The notes beneath the pieces are model-generated. The model had not been told where the DNA came from. It did no database searches and saw only the letters and a program-made list of their open reading frames with translations. From contig CM046871.1 of assembly GCA_025617745.1 (NCBI GenBank), forward strand, positions 32,929,579 to 32,993,578: 64,000 nt of DNA, in the 5' to 3' direction. The DNA comes from Heliocidaris erythrogramma (Eukaryota > Echinodermata > Echinoidea > Camarodonta > Echinometridae). The first letter of the stretch is position 1. The number at the start of each line of letters is the position of its first letter. Below are positions 46,743 through 58,225 of the stretch, piece after piece. The translations under genes were made by a program, and so were the position numbers.

Positions 46743-47398
46743 TATAGCAATAAAGAGACGAGACAAGACGTGTGTAAAAGGAAAAAACAACAATACACAC
46801 ACAACATCACTAAAACATCAAGATAAAATAAGCATACTATGAACTAGTATTATACTAGCAGTTAATGTCAGCCTATTGGGTTTATATAGTAGTAGAAAAA
46901 CCAGATACACATAATACATGTATGTGTATTAAGTATGAATAAAAAGATGTCTTAGGAAAGTTTTTGTTTATGTTCCGTTTAGACACAGGCAGAAAACCAA
47001 ATACTGTACAGTTGTTATGCAGTGGCGTATCCAGGGGGTGGCGCAACAGGCGCGCCCCCCTATTGACCGTCGTAAAATTAAAAAAAAAACTTGGAAAAAA
47101 AAGTTGTTCATTAAAAAAGCTTCAAAATTGGTCACATATAGGATTATTTTGCATCTCAGCCCTTCTTCAGAAGCAAGAATTTTCCAAAGGGGAGGGGGCA
47201 CCCCTCCCCTTAGACCCCTCCCCCAGGACGGCGATCAATAATGCCTGCCTCCCCTACTGGGGAATCCTGGATACGCCCCTGTTATGGACTTACACTGTAA
47301 GAGCTAATTTGATAACGTTTAAGATTTCTTCTAAAAGATTTAAGACAGGAAGCTTGCTTTAGATTTAAATCAAGATGATTTCAATAGAAGGGCCCAGT

Positions 47399-48134
47399 TT
47401 AGATTAATGTTTTCTGGGCAAACTGAGTACGAAGAAGTGGTAAATGAAAGAAAGATGATTGTCGTGTAGAATGCCTATGTATTCCATCATTCGTTGTAAG
47501 CATTGATTGTAAAACCTGAGGCAATTCATGAATTCGTACTTGATACATTAAACTGCCTAACTGGTAATAAAACAAATCGTTTAGTCTCAACGATTTATTT
47601 CCAAAGAATAATATTTTAGACGGAGCTAGTCTAGGTTTTTTCAAAATTATTCTCATCACCCGTTTTTGTATAACTGAGAGTCTATCCAACTGAGACTTAG
47701 TACAGTTGCCCCAAGCTAGAATGCCATAATTTATGTAGGGTAGAACCAAGGTGGAATACAACAAGAGTAATACATGAGAAAGAAACAAATATTTCAATTT
47801 GTTTATAATACCAACATTTCTAGAGAGTAATTTGTTTAGATACAGAGTCTGTGGTTTCCAAGATAACTTATTATCAATAAGTTTTTTTCCAAATTGGAAA
47901 AGTCATGTTCATTTTCTTCCTGAAATTATCAATAAGTAAACCAAGAAACTTTAACTCCTCGACCATTTTAAATGTGGTATTTTTAAGCATATGAGATTGA
48001 ATTACTAAATAACATACAACGAGTTTTCTCCAAATTGAAAAAGTCATGTTCATTTTCTTCCTGAAAAGGATCATATCTTGGTCTCCTCGTGTCGATATCA
48101 GCAAAATATATGTCACCCGCAGGCTCTCCGACAC
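47399..48134 (-). pseudogene. LINE ORF2 C-terminal fragment in copy C, less deleted
   Basis: It retains the PYINYGILAWGNCTKS segment that is missing from A and B, followed by QLDRLSVIQKRVMRIILKKP. The upstream part carries two partial copies of the KKMNMTFSIWRK region (about 47,900 and 48,045), a local duplication. It represents an older form of the captured fragment. Confidence 0.75.
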
Positions 48135-48427
48135 ATTCTTAATTAGTCTAGGTCTATGTTTAAGTACTTGGTATTTAAAAAAAGGAGAGACAAGTTATAG
48201 CGCACGCAAGAAATTATTCACTAACATTGTCACTATTGGTGCCCCTGGCACCGTTAGTGAGTTGTTAAAACATTACCACTACTGCTAGCTTCTGTGCGGC
48301 CTTGAAATGTTAGGCTAACAGCGCTGTTCGTGAATTTGACTAACATTACTCTTCTGTGCGGCCACATCATCGCTATCGGTACTGTTAGTGGGCTGTTAGC
48401 GCTAACAACCTTTCTGTGCGGCCGGCA

Positions 48428-49045
48428 CAGGTGTTGTGACTTGAAAACAAATAACTTTTGGAAGAAAACTTTTGCTGTTGAATTTATACCTTCGAACCTT
48501 TACTGTACGCACATATATAACCCGGCCATGAAAGACACCCCTTTTTACATGTACAAGCTTTGTGTACGAGCAATGATGTCCACCTTGTAACACTATGAAC
48601 ATGACGAACATAGAAGCGGACAATTTATGCTGCTCCTCATTGTACCCTTCACAATTGCACTGGTTAACGCAAGAACATCCATTCATTGCTATCCTGTAAA
48701 AATATGTAGAACAGGTGTCACATAATAGCAGTGAAGGGATGTCCATTTGTTTACTAGAGCTTTTGTGGAGGGTACAATGAGGAGCTGCATAAATTGTCCG
48801 CTCTCTTTGTCACCGTGTTCATAGTGTAAAGGCAGTGCCCCCCCCCCCCACAAGTCTATTTGCACCATGCATGAACAGGGTCCTTTGATCACCATTATTA
48901 CGGAAGCTCAATTTTTACACACATAATTCCAAGGAAGAAAACTGCAAATATGAATATCAATGTTAGAAAGTTTCGAAGGTATAAATTCAATAGCAAAAAG
49001 TTTTCTTCCAAAAGTTTAATATTTGTTTTCAAGTCACATCACCTG
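48428..49045. mobile_element. 618 bp foldback with CAGGTG ends
   Basis: The left end CAGGTGTTGTGACTTGAAAA and right end TTTTCAAGTCACATCACCTG are inverse. The arms continue through TTGAATTTATACCTTCGAA. Inner arms (GCGGACAATTTATGCTGCTC, CCTCATTGTACCC) pair again. It abuts the end of copy C, sharing CAC. No target duplication is visible. Confidence 0.8.
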
Positions 49046-49619
49046 ATTTCTCCTCTGTGGAAGTAACACAATGCAACAAGCGCGCTGTACAAACCAACCA
49101 AGAAGATCAAGAATGCCAACCAGCTTATTACTTACTTCCAGCTGATTGGTATAGTCTAATGATCCAAACTGTAATACTTAGTTCATGGATGAAATCGTTT
49201 GGTGAGAGGAAAAAGAACTCGATATCATAACAAAAACATGGATAGCTACTGTTCAAATGTCATGACAATATGATTATTTGGTAGAAGTTAATAAAAACTT
49301 TTATGAAAAAGCATTTTGATGAAAAAGCATTTTTCATCATCTTTGAGGTAAAGTTGTTTTTGGTGAAGGCAAAAGTTTTGTACGCTAGACTAGTCGTCCC
49401 CGATCAACAACCATGTCCAGAGACCGCCTCCCCCAACTCTCCAGGGTTGTTTGACCAATCAGGGACAAGAATGTTTTGATTGATGCCTAGGATTTCCAGG
49501 ATTCAAAAGTATTGTACTGGACTCTTTGTTGGGTGGTGTTGAGAGGGGTTGAGAGGTCTTGTACCATGTCTCCCTCTATGTTGGATTTCGGGTATATAGA
49601 TCCTCACTCAAAGAGGCCA

Positions 49620-50270
49620 GACTGGACTAGTAGTGCGAAAGCTCTTACGTTTTACAGCGAATCTGAGAGAAAGATAACGGCTCGTAGCACTTTTTTTTTT
49701 AAGGCGGAAAGTTCTGGCTGCTTTTCAGTTATTTGGACCATGAATTGTAGCTTCCTGTTTGGACGTAATATTGCACTGTATGTAACAGGGGTGGGTGCAG
49801 GGCATGCAGGGAGGGGGGAGTTAAGCGTAAAAGCTCTGACGTTTTTAGCAAATTTTAGAGAAAGATAAACGGCTCGTAGCAAACAATTTTTTAGGCGGAA
49901 AGTTATAGTTCGACGCCCTGCCTGCTTTTCAGTTATTTGGACGTAATACTGCACTGTGTGTAACAGGGGAGGGTGTGGGGAGGGGGAGTTTCCCCCTTCC
50001 CGCGAGAAGGGCGAAATCTCTGACGTTTTAGCACCCTTTTTCAGCCGGAATGTCAGTTCGACGCCCTGGCTGCTTTTCAGTTATTTCGGACGCAAAACGG
50101 CACTTTATGTAACAGGGGTGGGTGAAGGGAAGGGGAGTCTCCCCCTTCCCGCGAGAAGCAAATTTAGCAAATTTGAGAAAAAGATAAGGGCTTGTACCAA
50201 ACAATTTTTGTAGGCGGAAAGTTATAGTTCGACGCCCGGACCGCTTTCCAATTATTTGGACGCAACATTT
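49620..50270. repeat. Tandem repeat of about 170 bp, three to four diverged units
   Basis: Each unit has TTTTCAGTTATTTGGACG, TAACAGGGGTGGGTG, a G-rich run, CTCTGACGTTTTAGCAAATT and AGGCGGAAAGTTATAGTTCG. Isolated units recur at about 43,020-43,170 and 51,395-51,520. The first part (about 49,517-49,632) is the inverse of 43,165-43,275. Confidence 0.7.
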
Positions 50271-50284
50271 CACATGCGAGGGAG

Positions 50285-51630
50285 CACAGCAAGTGGCGTA
50301 TCTAGGGATTGTGGTGCCCGGGGCAAACAATGAAGTTAGGCGCCCCCCCCCCCACCCCCCCCCCCTCCCGAGTGCCCAAACTTATCTACGTTATTGTACA
50401 AGCGAGGGAGCAGAGCGACCGAGCGGCAAATTTTTCAATTTTTAACACTAAAAAACGCATTTTCTTTTGCATTTTACCCAAAAAATTTGCATTTGACCAC
50501 TGCAGTTGAGCGGTAGAGAAGGTCGAATTTTATACATTGTTAAACGGTTTCCTATTCACTCACTTCTACAATCGGGAGCAGAACTAACAAAAACTCTATA
50601 GGCTTGAGAAAGAGTCGAGAAATTCAGCAAGGCGACCTGAAGTTGAGATTGAACCTTTTTTATACACTTTATCCTATATTGGGAGCGCAATATTAGCAGG
50701 AGTCATATGAAACTTACATAATAATAGCGAGCAAAGCAATTACATCTTTATTTTTTCAAACTTTTTGAACCCTTTAAGCTAATTTTAAGAACTATATACT
50801 GGGGGAGCGAAATTACGAGATCCTGAAAGAAAATAATTATGCGAGGGAGCAATGCGACCGAGCTTTGGAAAATTGTCGCATTTCAAACTTTCAAATTCTA
50901 AATTTCGAGTGCATTTACGCTGCGGATTTTGGGGCGGTGATCCGTAGAGATTATGATTTTTATTAATTTCCCCCATCATGCCTATTTTTCTTTCTCTCCT
51001 GTGTGTGTTTTGCGCCCCGTCCAAGTGCTGCACGGGGCACGTGCCCCTACATCAGGGAATTTTTTAAAAATCTTGCATTTTAGAGCATCCCAAAATGGTT
51101 TTTAATGAAACGAAGAAATGCACGGATCTACGCCAATGGACGGAACCCCTTAACCCTTATTTGAGAATAACAATGCGATATTTGAGAATAACAATTTTGG
51201 TATTTCTTATTTCCTTACTTCATTAACGAATGTGATGGTATTTCAAGATCAAACATCATGAGTTTGGATAATTATTAGGTTTAAGTTAATGTATCACAAT
51301 CCAAAAATATTGCAGGGGGGATAATACAGGCCATCCCCCATCTCATTTTTTGGGGGGATATATACCCCCATCGTCCTGGGATCGACACCCATGGTAATGG
51401 GGTGGGTGCAGGGAGAGGAGAGTTATTTCCCCCCCTTCCTGCGCGAAGCGCGAAAACTTTGACGTTTTAGCAAATTTTGAGAGCTAGATAACGGCTTGTA
51501 CCCCCTTTTTAGTCCTTTTTCTCTCACTTCCACCGCTTTTTCGCTGTCGCTCTCGCTTTTTTTTGTGGCTGAATAGTGGGGGGGGGGGGGGGCATGGCCC
51601 CCTGTGCCCCCCTTTCTACGCCAGTGGTTA
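50285..51630. other. Decayed transposon sequence with homopolymer tracts
   Basis: It starts AGTGGCGTATCTAGGG and ends CTACGCCAGTGG, a possible inverted pair without clear target duplication. GCGAGGGAGCARHGCGACCGAGC-type words recur at about 50,402 and 50,840. No coding signal. Confidence 0.4.
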
Positions 51631-53019
51631 CTTCCATGCCTGCTTTGCGAATAATTTTTCTGATATTTCAACGTTGGAGCAGGCGAATCACCTTGTTTGA
51701 GGCTGTCTCAACCAGTGAGGAATGGTAAGTTGGATTTTTTTTTAGTTCTTGTATATTTGCCAAGCAACTGTATTTCTATTTAATGTCTAACTGATTCCTA
51801 TACTGTTAAACTATGCTAGTGATTTTGTATGTTTCCATTTGATATGTTTAAACGTAGCATATATCACGGTCACGATCTTGAACATTACAATGTACATGTA
51901 GCTGTATTATAATTTGAAATATGTAGATATACCTAAGTAATAATACCATACCATACTTCATTCCTCTAAATGATTTTTGAACTACATAAAAATCGAAACT
52001 GCTCAAATAGTTTGTACTTTAAAATGAAAATTCAATTCTTAAGTCGCAACGTTTTAGATGTATGGAACATTAGGAAAGGATAGTTGATTTTATCATATTT
52101 TCCAGGTAACTCATTGGGCAGTTGCCCGTCAGAGGTACCCTACCGGTTGAGGGCAGCATTGGAGCATGATGACTAGAGTACCTACATAAAGAGAGTACCG
52201 AAAACTCATGATTTGAAGGCCATTTTGTTCCTCTGCTATGCAACATTTCTATTCAATTCCGATGAGCACCTGGGTGTTCTCAATTGAAAGATTCAAACGC
52301 CATTTTGTTTCCCGAAAAGTCAGACGTCTATGTCGCTACTCTCTATATAAAGGTACTATAATGATGACGTCAGTCGCTACCACCGAGAAAGTCTAATGGA
52401 CAGAGCAACGGAGCAGGTTGTCGTCAGTCGCTATCATCGAGAAAGTCTCATGGACAGAACATTGGGACATGTTGACATGTTGACGTCGGTCGTCACCATT
52501 AGGAAAGTCTTGTGGACAGAGGCTAAAGGGGCTTTCACACCGGGATTTGCGTAGAGTTGCGTAGATTTGCGTAGGGAGTACGCCAAAATTCGCTGCGTAC
52601 TCATGAAAAAAAAAATAATGGTTCGACGTAGTTCCTGCGTAGGGTAGCGTAGGGTTGCGTAACTTGTCCACGTACACTTACGTAGGTCAGGCGTTAAGTC
52701 TGCGTAGTGTTGCTTACGGTTGCGTACGGATTCTGTGCGCAAGCGAAGATGAAAAAAAAAAAGAAACAAGCAAAAGATACGACTGCGTCTTCAATATGCC
52801 TCCCCTTGTATTCAGATAATTCCTGATCACCTACAAGTATAATATAGTTGATGCGCATTCATCAAATGGTTATTGCGAAATTGTGATTTAAAACACTAAA
52901 ATCCTATATTACTAATTGACCTCTGACTATAAAGCAATATAATCAGTTGTTCTTGAGATATCGTGGAAATGTAGCCAAAAACTGTATTAATATCATGTAA
53001 ATTGGCCGCTGAGACCTGC

Positions 53020-53650
53020 AACCTGTGACCTTTGACCTACTTACCCCCAAAATCTAATCAGTTCATCTTCGTATGGGGATACATACTGGTACCAAGTTTG
53101 AAGTTCTTACCTCAAACAGTTCTTGAGATATCGCAGTAACGAGGCTAAAAACCAGTAATTTCATGTAATTTCATGTAAATTGACCTCTGTGACCTCTGAC
53201 CTTTGACCTACTTACCCCAAAATCTAATCAGTTCATCTTTCTATGGGGATACATACTGGTACCAAGTTTGAAGTTCTTACCTCAAACAGTTCTTCAGAAA
53301 TCGCGGTAACGGTGCTAAAAACCAAGAATTTCATGTAATTTCATGTAAATTGACCTCTGTGACCTCTGACCTTTGACCTCCTTACCCCAAAATCTAATCA
53401 GTTCATCTTCGTATAGGGATACATACTAGTACCAAGTTTGAAGTTCTTACCTCAAACAGTTCTTGAGATATCAAGGTAACGGTGCTAAAAACCAGTAATT
53501 TCATATAATTTCATGTAAATTGACCTCTGTGACCTCTGACCTTTGACCTACTTACCCCAAAATCTAATCAGTTCATCTTCGTATGGGGATACATACTAGT
53601 ACCAAGTTTGAGGTTCCTACCTCAAATGATTCTTCAGATATCGCGGTAAC
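53020..53650. repeat. 170 bp tandem array, four units
   Basis: AATCTAATCAGTTCATCTT begins at 53,051, 53,221, 53,391 and 53,561, an exact 170 bp period. Units contain GGGGATACATACT, CAAGTTTGAAGTTCTTACCT and a run of TGACCT half-sites. The array ends in a GGAC-rich microsatellite and CCTTCGGTGGGCGGAGGCAT. Confidence 0.92.
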
Positions 53651-53773
53651 GAGAAGTGGGACGGACGGACGGACGCACGGACGGACGGACAACCCGAAAA
53701 CATAATGCCTCCGGCACCCACCTTCGGTGGGCGGAGGCATAAAAAGCATTAGGCCTATAGCATTTCCCGCCTT

Positions 53774-54016
53774 ATGAACCTCTCAAGCAACTCTTGCCTG
53801 CTGTCCGGAACAGTGTACTGCTGTGAAGTAGAATTAAAAGATAACGAGTTGTTTAAGTCCATTCCAAAAAGCTGTTATCCTTCGGCATTTGAAAGCCTAG
53901 AAACACAAATGGCAGAGCACGAACGATTTAATGTCAAATGGGACGAATCTGTTCAAACTAGCAGTCAAGTGATGAAAAACAGTAGGATCCAGCATGAGTA
54001 CGCCAAATTTAAGTAA
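53774..54016 (+). CDS. Possible ORF fragment inside the Harbinger-like element
   Basis: 80 codons open with MNLSSNSCLLSGTVYCCEV and include CYPSAFESLETQMAEHERF and WDESVQTSSQVMKNSRIQHE. The composition is protein-like and unlike the surrounding repeats. It may be a remnant of an element-encoded or captured gene. I recognise no domain, and a chance frame is possible. Confidence 0.3.
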   Translation: MNLSSNSCLLSGTVYCCEVELKDNELFKSIPKSCYPSAFESLETQMAEHERFNVKWDESVQTSSQVMKNSRIQHEYAKFK

Positions 54017-54404
54017 CTATAAGCAACTATACGCAAATTTACGCCAGGTCTACGCAAGTCTACGCAAGTCTATACGCCACAGTACGCAACACTACGCCAT
54101 TTCATGCGCAAGTCTCAAAATGTGTTTTGAGAAACCGGGGCATTTTGGCGTAGTGTTGCGTAGGAATGGCGTACAGTGGCGTAGTGTTGCGTAGGCTTGC
54201 GTATAAACTGCGTTCTCTGGCTCTACGCAGACAGTACGCCAAAAAATTAAACATGTTTAATTTTTTGCGTACCTATTTTGCGTTCCTCGGCGTAGACTTG
54301 CGTAGGCACAGCGTATGGCAGCGTAGTGTTGCGTAGTCGCTACGCAACACTACGTAACTGTACGCAAATCCCGGTGTGAAAGCCCTTTAAGGAAGCATGA
54401 CTGA

Positions 54405-55094
54405 ACTACTGATCTGAGTGATCCTTGTCTCTTGTCTCTTGAAATGCTCAAAAAAAATCCAATACACGACAAGTATGTTTATGCTTATGCATACATGTAT
54501 TTGTGGTGTTCCGGCCGAGCTTTGTGTATGCCAGTGCAATTTTCCTGCCTTCATGATTATTGTCATTTTGCCATCTCTTTCTTATGTGTACTTGTCTCCT
54601 TTTGTCAGTACTTTTGCTGTGGCTCGGCAGGCATGCTCTTTTTCTCCCCCATTTTTGTAAGCTTGCCTAGCTCCTGCTGCGTTCGATGTGCTCCGTTGGG
54701 TTGGTTGCCCCTGTGGTGGCCCGCTTGCCCGATTGCGTGCTTTGATCGCCTGGAGGCGCTGAACTTAATCGGTTCAGTGCTTCCAGGTTGTTGAAGTTTG
54801 CATGCTCGGCGGTGGATTGCGATGGGGGCGCTGACTTGGCGGATCGGTGGGACGCGGCGGGGGTTAGGTCTTTAGGAGTGAGCATGCGTGCTGGGTCACG
54901 GTAGGAGCGCTGTTTCAGATTGTAATGTATATTTTTTTATGAAGTTGAATAGTTTTAATATGTATAAATTACTTATCTTGTATTTATATTTATAAGTTTT
55001 TTAAAAAATTGTAAACTCACACTGTTAGTCTTCGGACTTTTTGCTGAGTCTTTTTAATAAAACCGAACTGAATTATAAAAAAAAAAAAAAAAAA
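54405..55094 (+). mobile_element. Poly(A)-tailed retroposed sequence, source unknown
   Basis: AATAAA at 55,056-55,061 is followed 15 bp later by a run of 18 A, the mark of a retroposed transcript or LINE/SINE 3' end. The upstream GC-rich part (about 54,660-54,900) differs in composition from the flanks. No coding frame is convincing. The 5' limit is uncertain. Confidence 0.5.
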
Positions 55095-55121
55095 CTCTTA
55101 ATTTTCATTTTATAGAGGTCC

Positions 55122-55257
55122 AGGGCAGCGTTTCATCAAACAGTCAAGTACAAGTTCACCGACATCCCATTGAAACGCGTGTATTAAAATTAACTTGCGT
55201 TTCAATGGGATATGTCGGTGAACTTGTACTTATGACTGGTTGATGAAACGATGCCCA
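55122..55257. mobile_element. 136 bp palindromic MITE
   Basis: AGGGCAGCGTTTCATCAAAC pairs with the far end (TTGATGAAACGATGCCCAG). The arms continue through AAGTACAAGTTCACCGACAT and CCCATTGAAACGC. The loop is short and AT-rich. Confidence 0.85.
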
Positions 55258-55261
55258 GGTG

Positions 55262-55740
55262 ACAATCTTTGATTTTGGCAGGATTCCGTGATCCGTTGAA
55301 ATTTCTGTATGTGAAAAGAGTTAGGGTCCTTGTGACAAATCATTGATCTTAGTGATCAAATTAACTCGTTTTCATATTCAGTCTTAATGACAAAATTGTG
55401 GAAGTGATCTTAGTTATCTGTTGAACTTCTGTAATTGGCATGTACATTGAGTTAAGAGTCTTGGTGACAAATTATTGATCTTAGTGATCAATTTAGTTCA
55501 TTTCCATATTTGGTATGTGACAAAACGTGTAAGGGATTTTGGTGATCTATTGAAGTGCTATAATTGACATGTGGAAGGAGATAAAAGTCCTTGGTATGAG
55601 TCAGTGGTCTTAGTGATCAATTGCATTGATTTCACTATTTGGTCTAAATGACAAAACTAGAGAGTGAATTTTACTGGTATGTTGAATTTAAAATAAGTTA
55701 GGTTCTTTGTGGCAAATTTAAGTCATTTTCTTATATATTC
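55262..55740. repeat. Diverged tandem repeat, period about 130 bp
   Basis: ATTGATCTTAGTGATCAA occurs at about 55,343, 55,475 and (as GTGGTCTTAGTGATCAA) 55,604, each followed by a CATTT/CATATT block and TGACAAAA. Three to four units are visible. Confidence 0.7.
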
Positions 55741-56209
55741 GGTCGTGGGACAAATGCTTGAATTTTGATCAAAGTTCATCCTTGTAACTTATATGGGAAA
55801 TACTCGAGAGTGTCGATTGTAGTAATATAGATATGTTTTGTTTTAAAACTTCGATGAATAACGTTTAATATATTATTATCTTTTTTTTTTTTTTTTATTT
55901 AGTCTAATCTCTTCTTTTTTTTCACTTGACCATTCACTTTTTTATTTCTTTTTTTAATATAATCTCAGACCCCCCCCCCCCCCCCCCCCAAATAGGAGGG
56001 GTTCTCGCGGGGCTTGAGAAACCCCTCTTCATAGTCAGCAATCGTTCCGCGGGGCTTGCATTTGTTAATCAACTTTGTTCTGTCCATGATTTTACCTTGT
56101 GTAGAATATCATTTTTCATCATTATCATTTATTTCTGATCTATGACATTGCAAATACCCGACTTTACATAGTTTCTAAATCTTTGTGTGTCAAAACAATT
56201 TAAAAATTC

Positions 56210-56490
56210 GAAGGGAATGAGTGCAAATCGCGAACATGTTTGTCTATTAATTGATGAATTCGAATTTCCAAATGTTCGTTATCCAAATCTCCCGTGAATT
56301 TGAATGCTCATTGGGTAAAATTCTAATTTGAATTCTCATTCTATCAAAATGCATCATAAAGTATGCGATCGTTTGCCCTAAAATCAAACTGAATGCTCAT
56401 TTCAGTCAATTGAATGTTGATAATGACGAGCATTCCAATTCAAATGAAATTGAGCCACTGTGCATCAACTTGGATGCTGTTTCGATGAAT
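56210..56490. repeat. Degenerate AATTTGAATGCTCATT phrase array
   Basis: Variants of the phrase (GAATTTGAATGCTCATTGGG, AATTTGAATTCTCATT, CAAACTGAATGCTCATTTC) follow each other. The inverse phrase (GAGCATTCAATTTCG) dominates 60.64-60.91 kb. The two arrays flank the HYR exons at 57 and 59.7 kb. Confidence 0.55.
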
Positions 56491-56975
56491 TTGAGCGGGA
56501 AAACCTATATCATGTTTTAACAGCATCAATTTTGAACAGAGAAGTTCATCTGGCTATACATGTATTATGCTTTTACGTCAGTTTGGGTCATAAAACCAGC
56601 ACATTCAGAGAAAGTTTACCCCTGGAAAAATATGTTTTATATTCTACCGATAAATTGAGTGCTCATGAACTATCAATTTAAATGTAAATCACTGTTTTTA
56701 CATTAAATGTATCTCCATTTAAAGGGATTTCCCACCTCCTAAACATCTACAGTCAACAGATCAAACCAGATAACAGGAATCAGATATCATGATGAGATTT
56801 TCAGACCTATTCTCTTCTGGGTCCCCCCTAAAATTTGGAAGAATAATTCAATTATTAATGAGTTATTAAAAACTGTTTAGACAAATGTAGCATTATGTTA
56901 CGATCCAGATGTATCACTAACATTAATACATGTATTCGTCAATAGACATAATGAATTAAAGTGTCAATATCATAC

Positions 56976-57263
56976 CTTCTACGATTACTCTTGCTTCCGT
57001 GCATGACTTTTCTAGTGTCCCATCTGATATCACGATTGTAACAGGATGTGCTATGGATGGTAGTGAGATGTCCAGTCTGGGGACCGTACTGCCATCGTAT
57101 CTCCTCACCATTGTGATATTACCGTAGGGAACATAAGTCATAGACTCGGGTGGATAGGTGAAGTTGAATGGTGCTTGATCTGGATAGGTGTAGAACGGTT
57201 GACCAGGATCAGTTCCTACGGTGAGATCCATGGTAGGAGGACAGGCAATTGGAAGCTCTGTCA
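56976..57263 (-). CDS. HYR receptor gene, divergent HYR-like exon
   Basis: A phase-1 symmetric exon of 288 nt with acceptor gatattgcag before 57,263 and donor GAAG|GTATGA after 56,976. The 95 codons open TELPIACPPTMDLTVGTD and close SCTEARVIVE. They keep the HYR pattern of an early CPP and a late Cys before an alternating V-x-V strand. The middle is longer and more divergent (YVPYGNITMVRRYDGSTVP) than in a standard HYR. N-glycosylation sites NFT and NIT are present. It joins in phase with the exons at 59,632 and 24,335. It could be another Ig-like module. HYR is the best fit given its neighbours. Confidence 0.82.
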
Positions 57264-58225
57264 CTGCAATATCACATAATGCAAGTTATATAAAGATACG
57301 AAAATAATGGAGAGTACAGACTGCACTGTCTTGTTAAAAAATAATATGACGTGATGTAAAATAGAAACATTCGTGTATACATGTTGTCCTCGATTTTATG
57401 TATACATGGTATACGATAAAATTAATATACGTTGGCTTTTATAATAGTTACAATATTACTAATTGGGTCTTATTTACCCATGGTAGCCACATCAGTATCA
57501 ATACTGCTCTTTCTTCGGGCCGTGAAATTATTATTACCTCGGCATTGCCAGGTATACCTCGGTCGAAAGGGATAAATTTGGGCAAAACACCTTGTTCAAG
57601 GATAGTAGCACCCGAGGCAAGGATCAAACACAGGACCTCGTCTATGAGAGTCAAGATCTTTCAATAATATATGTATAAGACAGTGCTCCAACAGACAAAC
57701 GAGAATAAGCTTTCAATTTCTTGAGAACTCAAGCAATATCCTCATAATTTTTTAGGAACCTCGCTACCCAAATATAGTGTGACGGTTGCCCGAATATTGA
57801 ATTCCAAACTTACCCGGGGGTTACAGCCCCCAGCCCCCACCCCGTATACCTAATATTAAGGTGAAGGAAGAAAAAAAAAGAGAAATAGACAGATTTGAAG
57901 AATAAGAAACGGGAAAAAGAAAGGGACCAAGACTATAACTGGGAAGATTGGGAATTCAAATATAATACTCTATGCACTTGCTTATTATGTTATCATTTGC
58001 ATTCATAAGAAAATTCGTACGAAATTAAGAGATGATCTGTCTACGACAGACCACCTAATTAAGAGTATTAACATTGAATCTACAGCTGCCACTTTTTTTT
58101 TATTTATCAGTCACATTGCCACACCGTCTCCAAACCGACCGTTTATCATGTTTATTGGCCATGCGGAATAATGTAATGTTTTGTAATTTAATATATGTTC
58201 GGTCTGTTATCGGTCTAGAGTCGGT

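Larger units (their letters stand above)
45427..48428 (-). mobile_element. 3.0 kb TIR element, copy C (tandem to B, diverged)
   Basis: It starts GCGGCCGCACAGAAACGCTG a few bases after copy B ends and finishes TTTCTGTGCGGCCGGCAC at 48,428, in the same orientation as B. Compared with A and B it lacks about 390 bp near 45.74 kb. It has gained a foldback insert at 45.88-46.74 kb and an extra partial duplication of the LINE fragment around 47.9-48.06 kb. Confidence 0.82.
52524..54390. mobile_element. 1.86 kb Harbinger-like element with TAA duplication
   Basis: TAA at 52,524-52,526 and 54,388-54,390 flank ends AGGGGCTTTCACACCGGGAT and (inverse) AAGGGCTTTCACACCGGGAT, both continuing TTGCGTA. A 3 bp TWA duplication is typical of PIF/Harbinger elements. 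Both subterminal regions (about 200 and 370 bp) are crowded with TTGCGTAG and TACGCAA words. The interior holds a 170 bp tandem array and an 80-codon frame (53,774-54,016). Confidence 0.75.
24340..56975 (-). other. Giant 32.6 kb intron of the HYR receptor gene, filled with transposons
   Basis: The donor at 56,976 (phase 1) and acceptor at 24,335 (phase 1) match, and no other HYR-like exon was found between them. The interval holds three kinds of LINE relics, the Crypton-like recombinase gene, the inverted 2.1 kb TIR elements, foldbacks and tandem arrays. Short exons could have been missed. Confidence 0.55.

Noticed and set aside
52393..52769. Minus-strand frames of 94 and 111 codons
   Set aside because: They arise from TACGCAA repeats at the Harbinger-like terminus. 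Codons repeat with the array.
53020..53650. Regular direct repeats resembling a CRISPR array
   Set aside because: The 170 bp units are continuous with no unique spacers, lie inside a transposon, and the DNA is eukaryotic.
54418..54794. Plus-strand frames rich in Cys, Phe and Leu near the poly(A) tail
   Set aside because: No domain, no splice context, and the frame crosses a composition boundary; treated as retroposed untranslated sequence.
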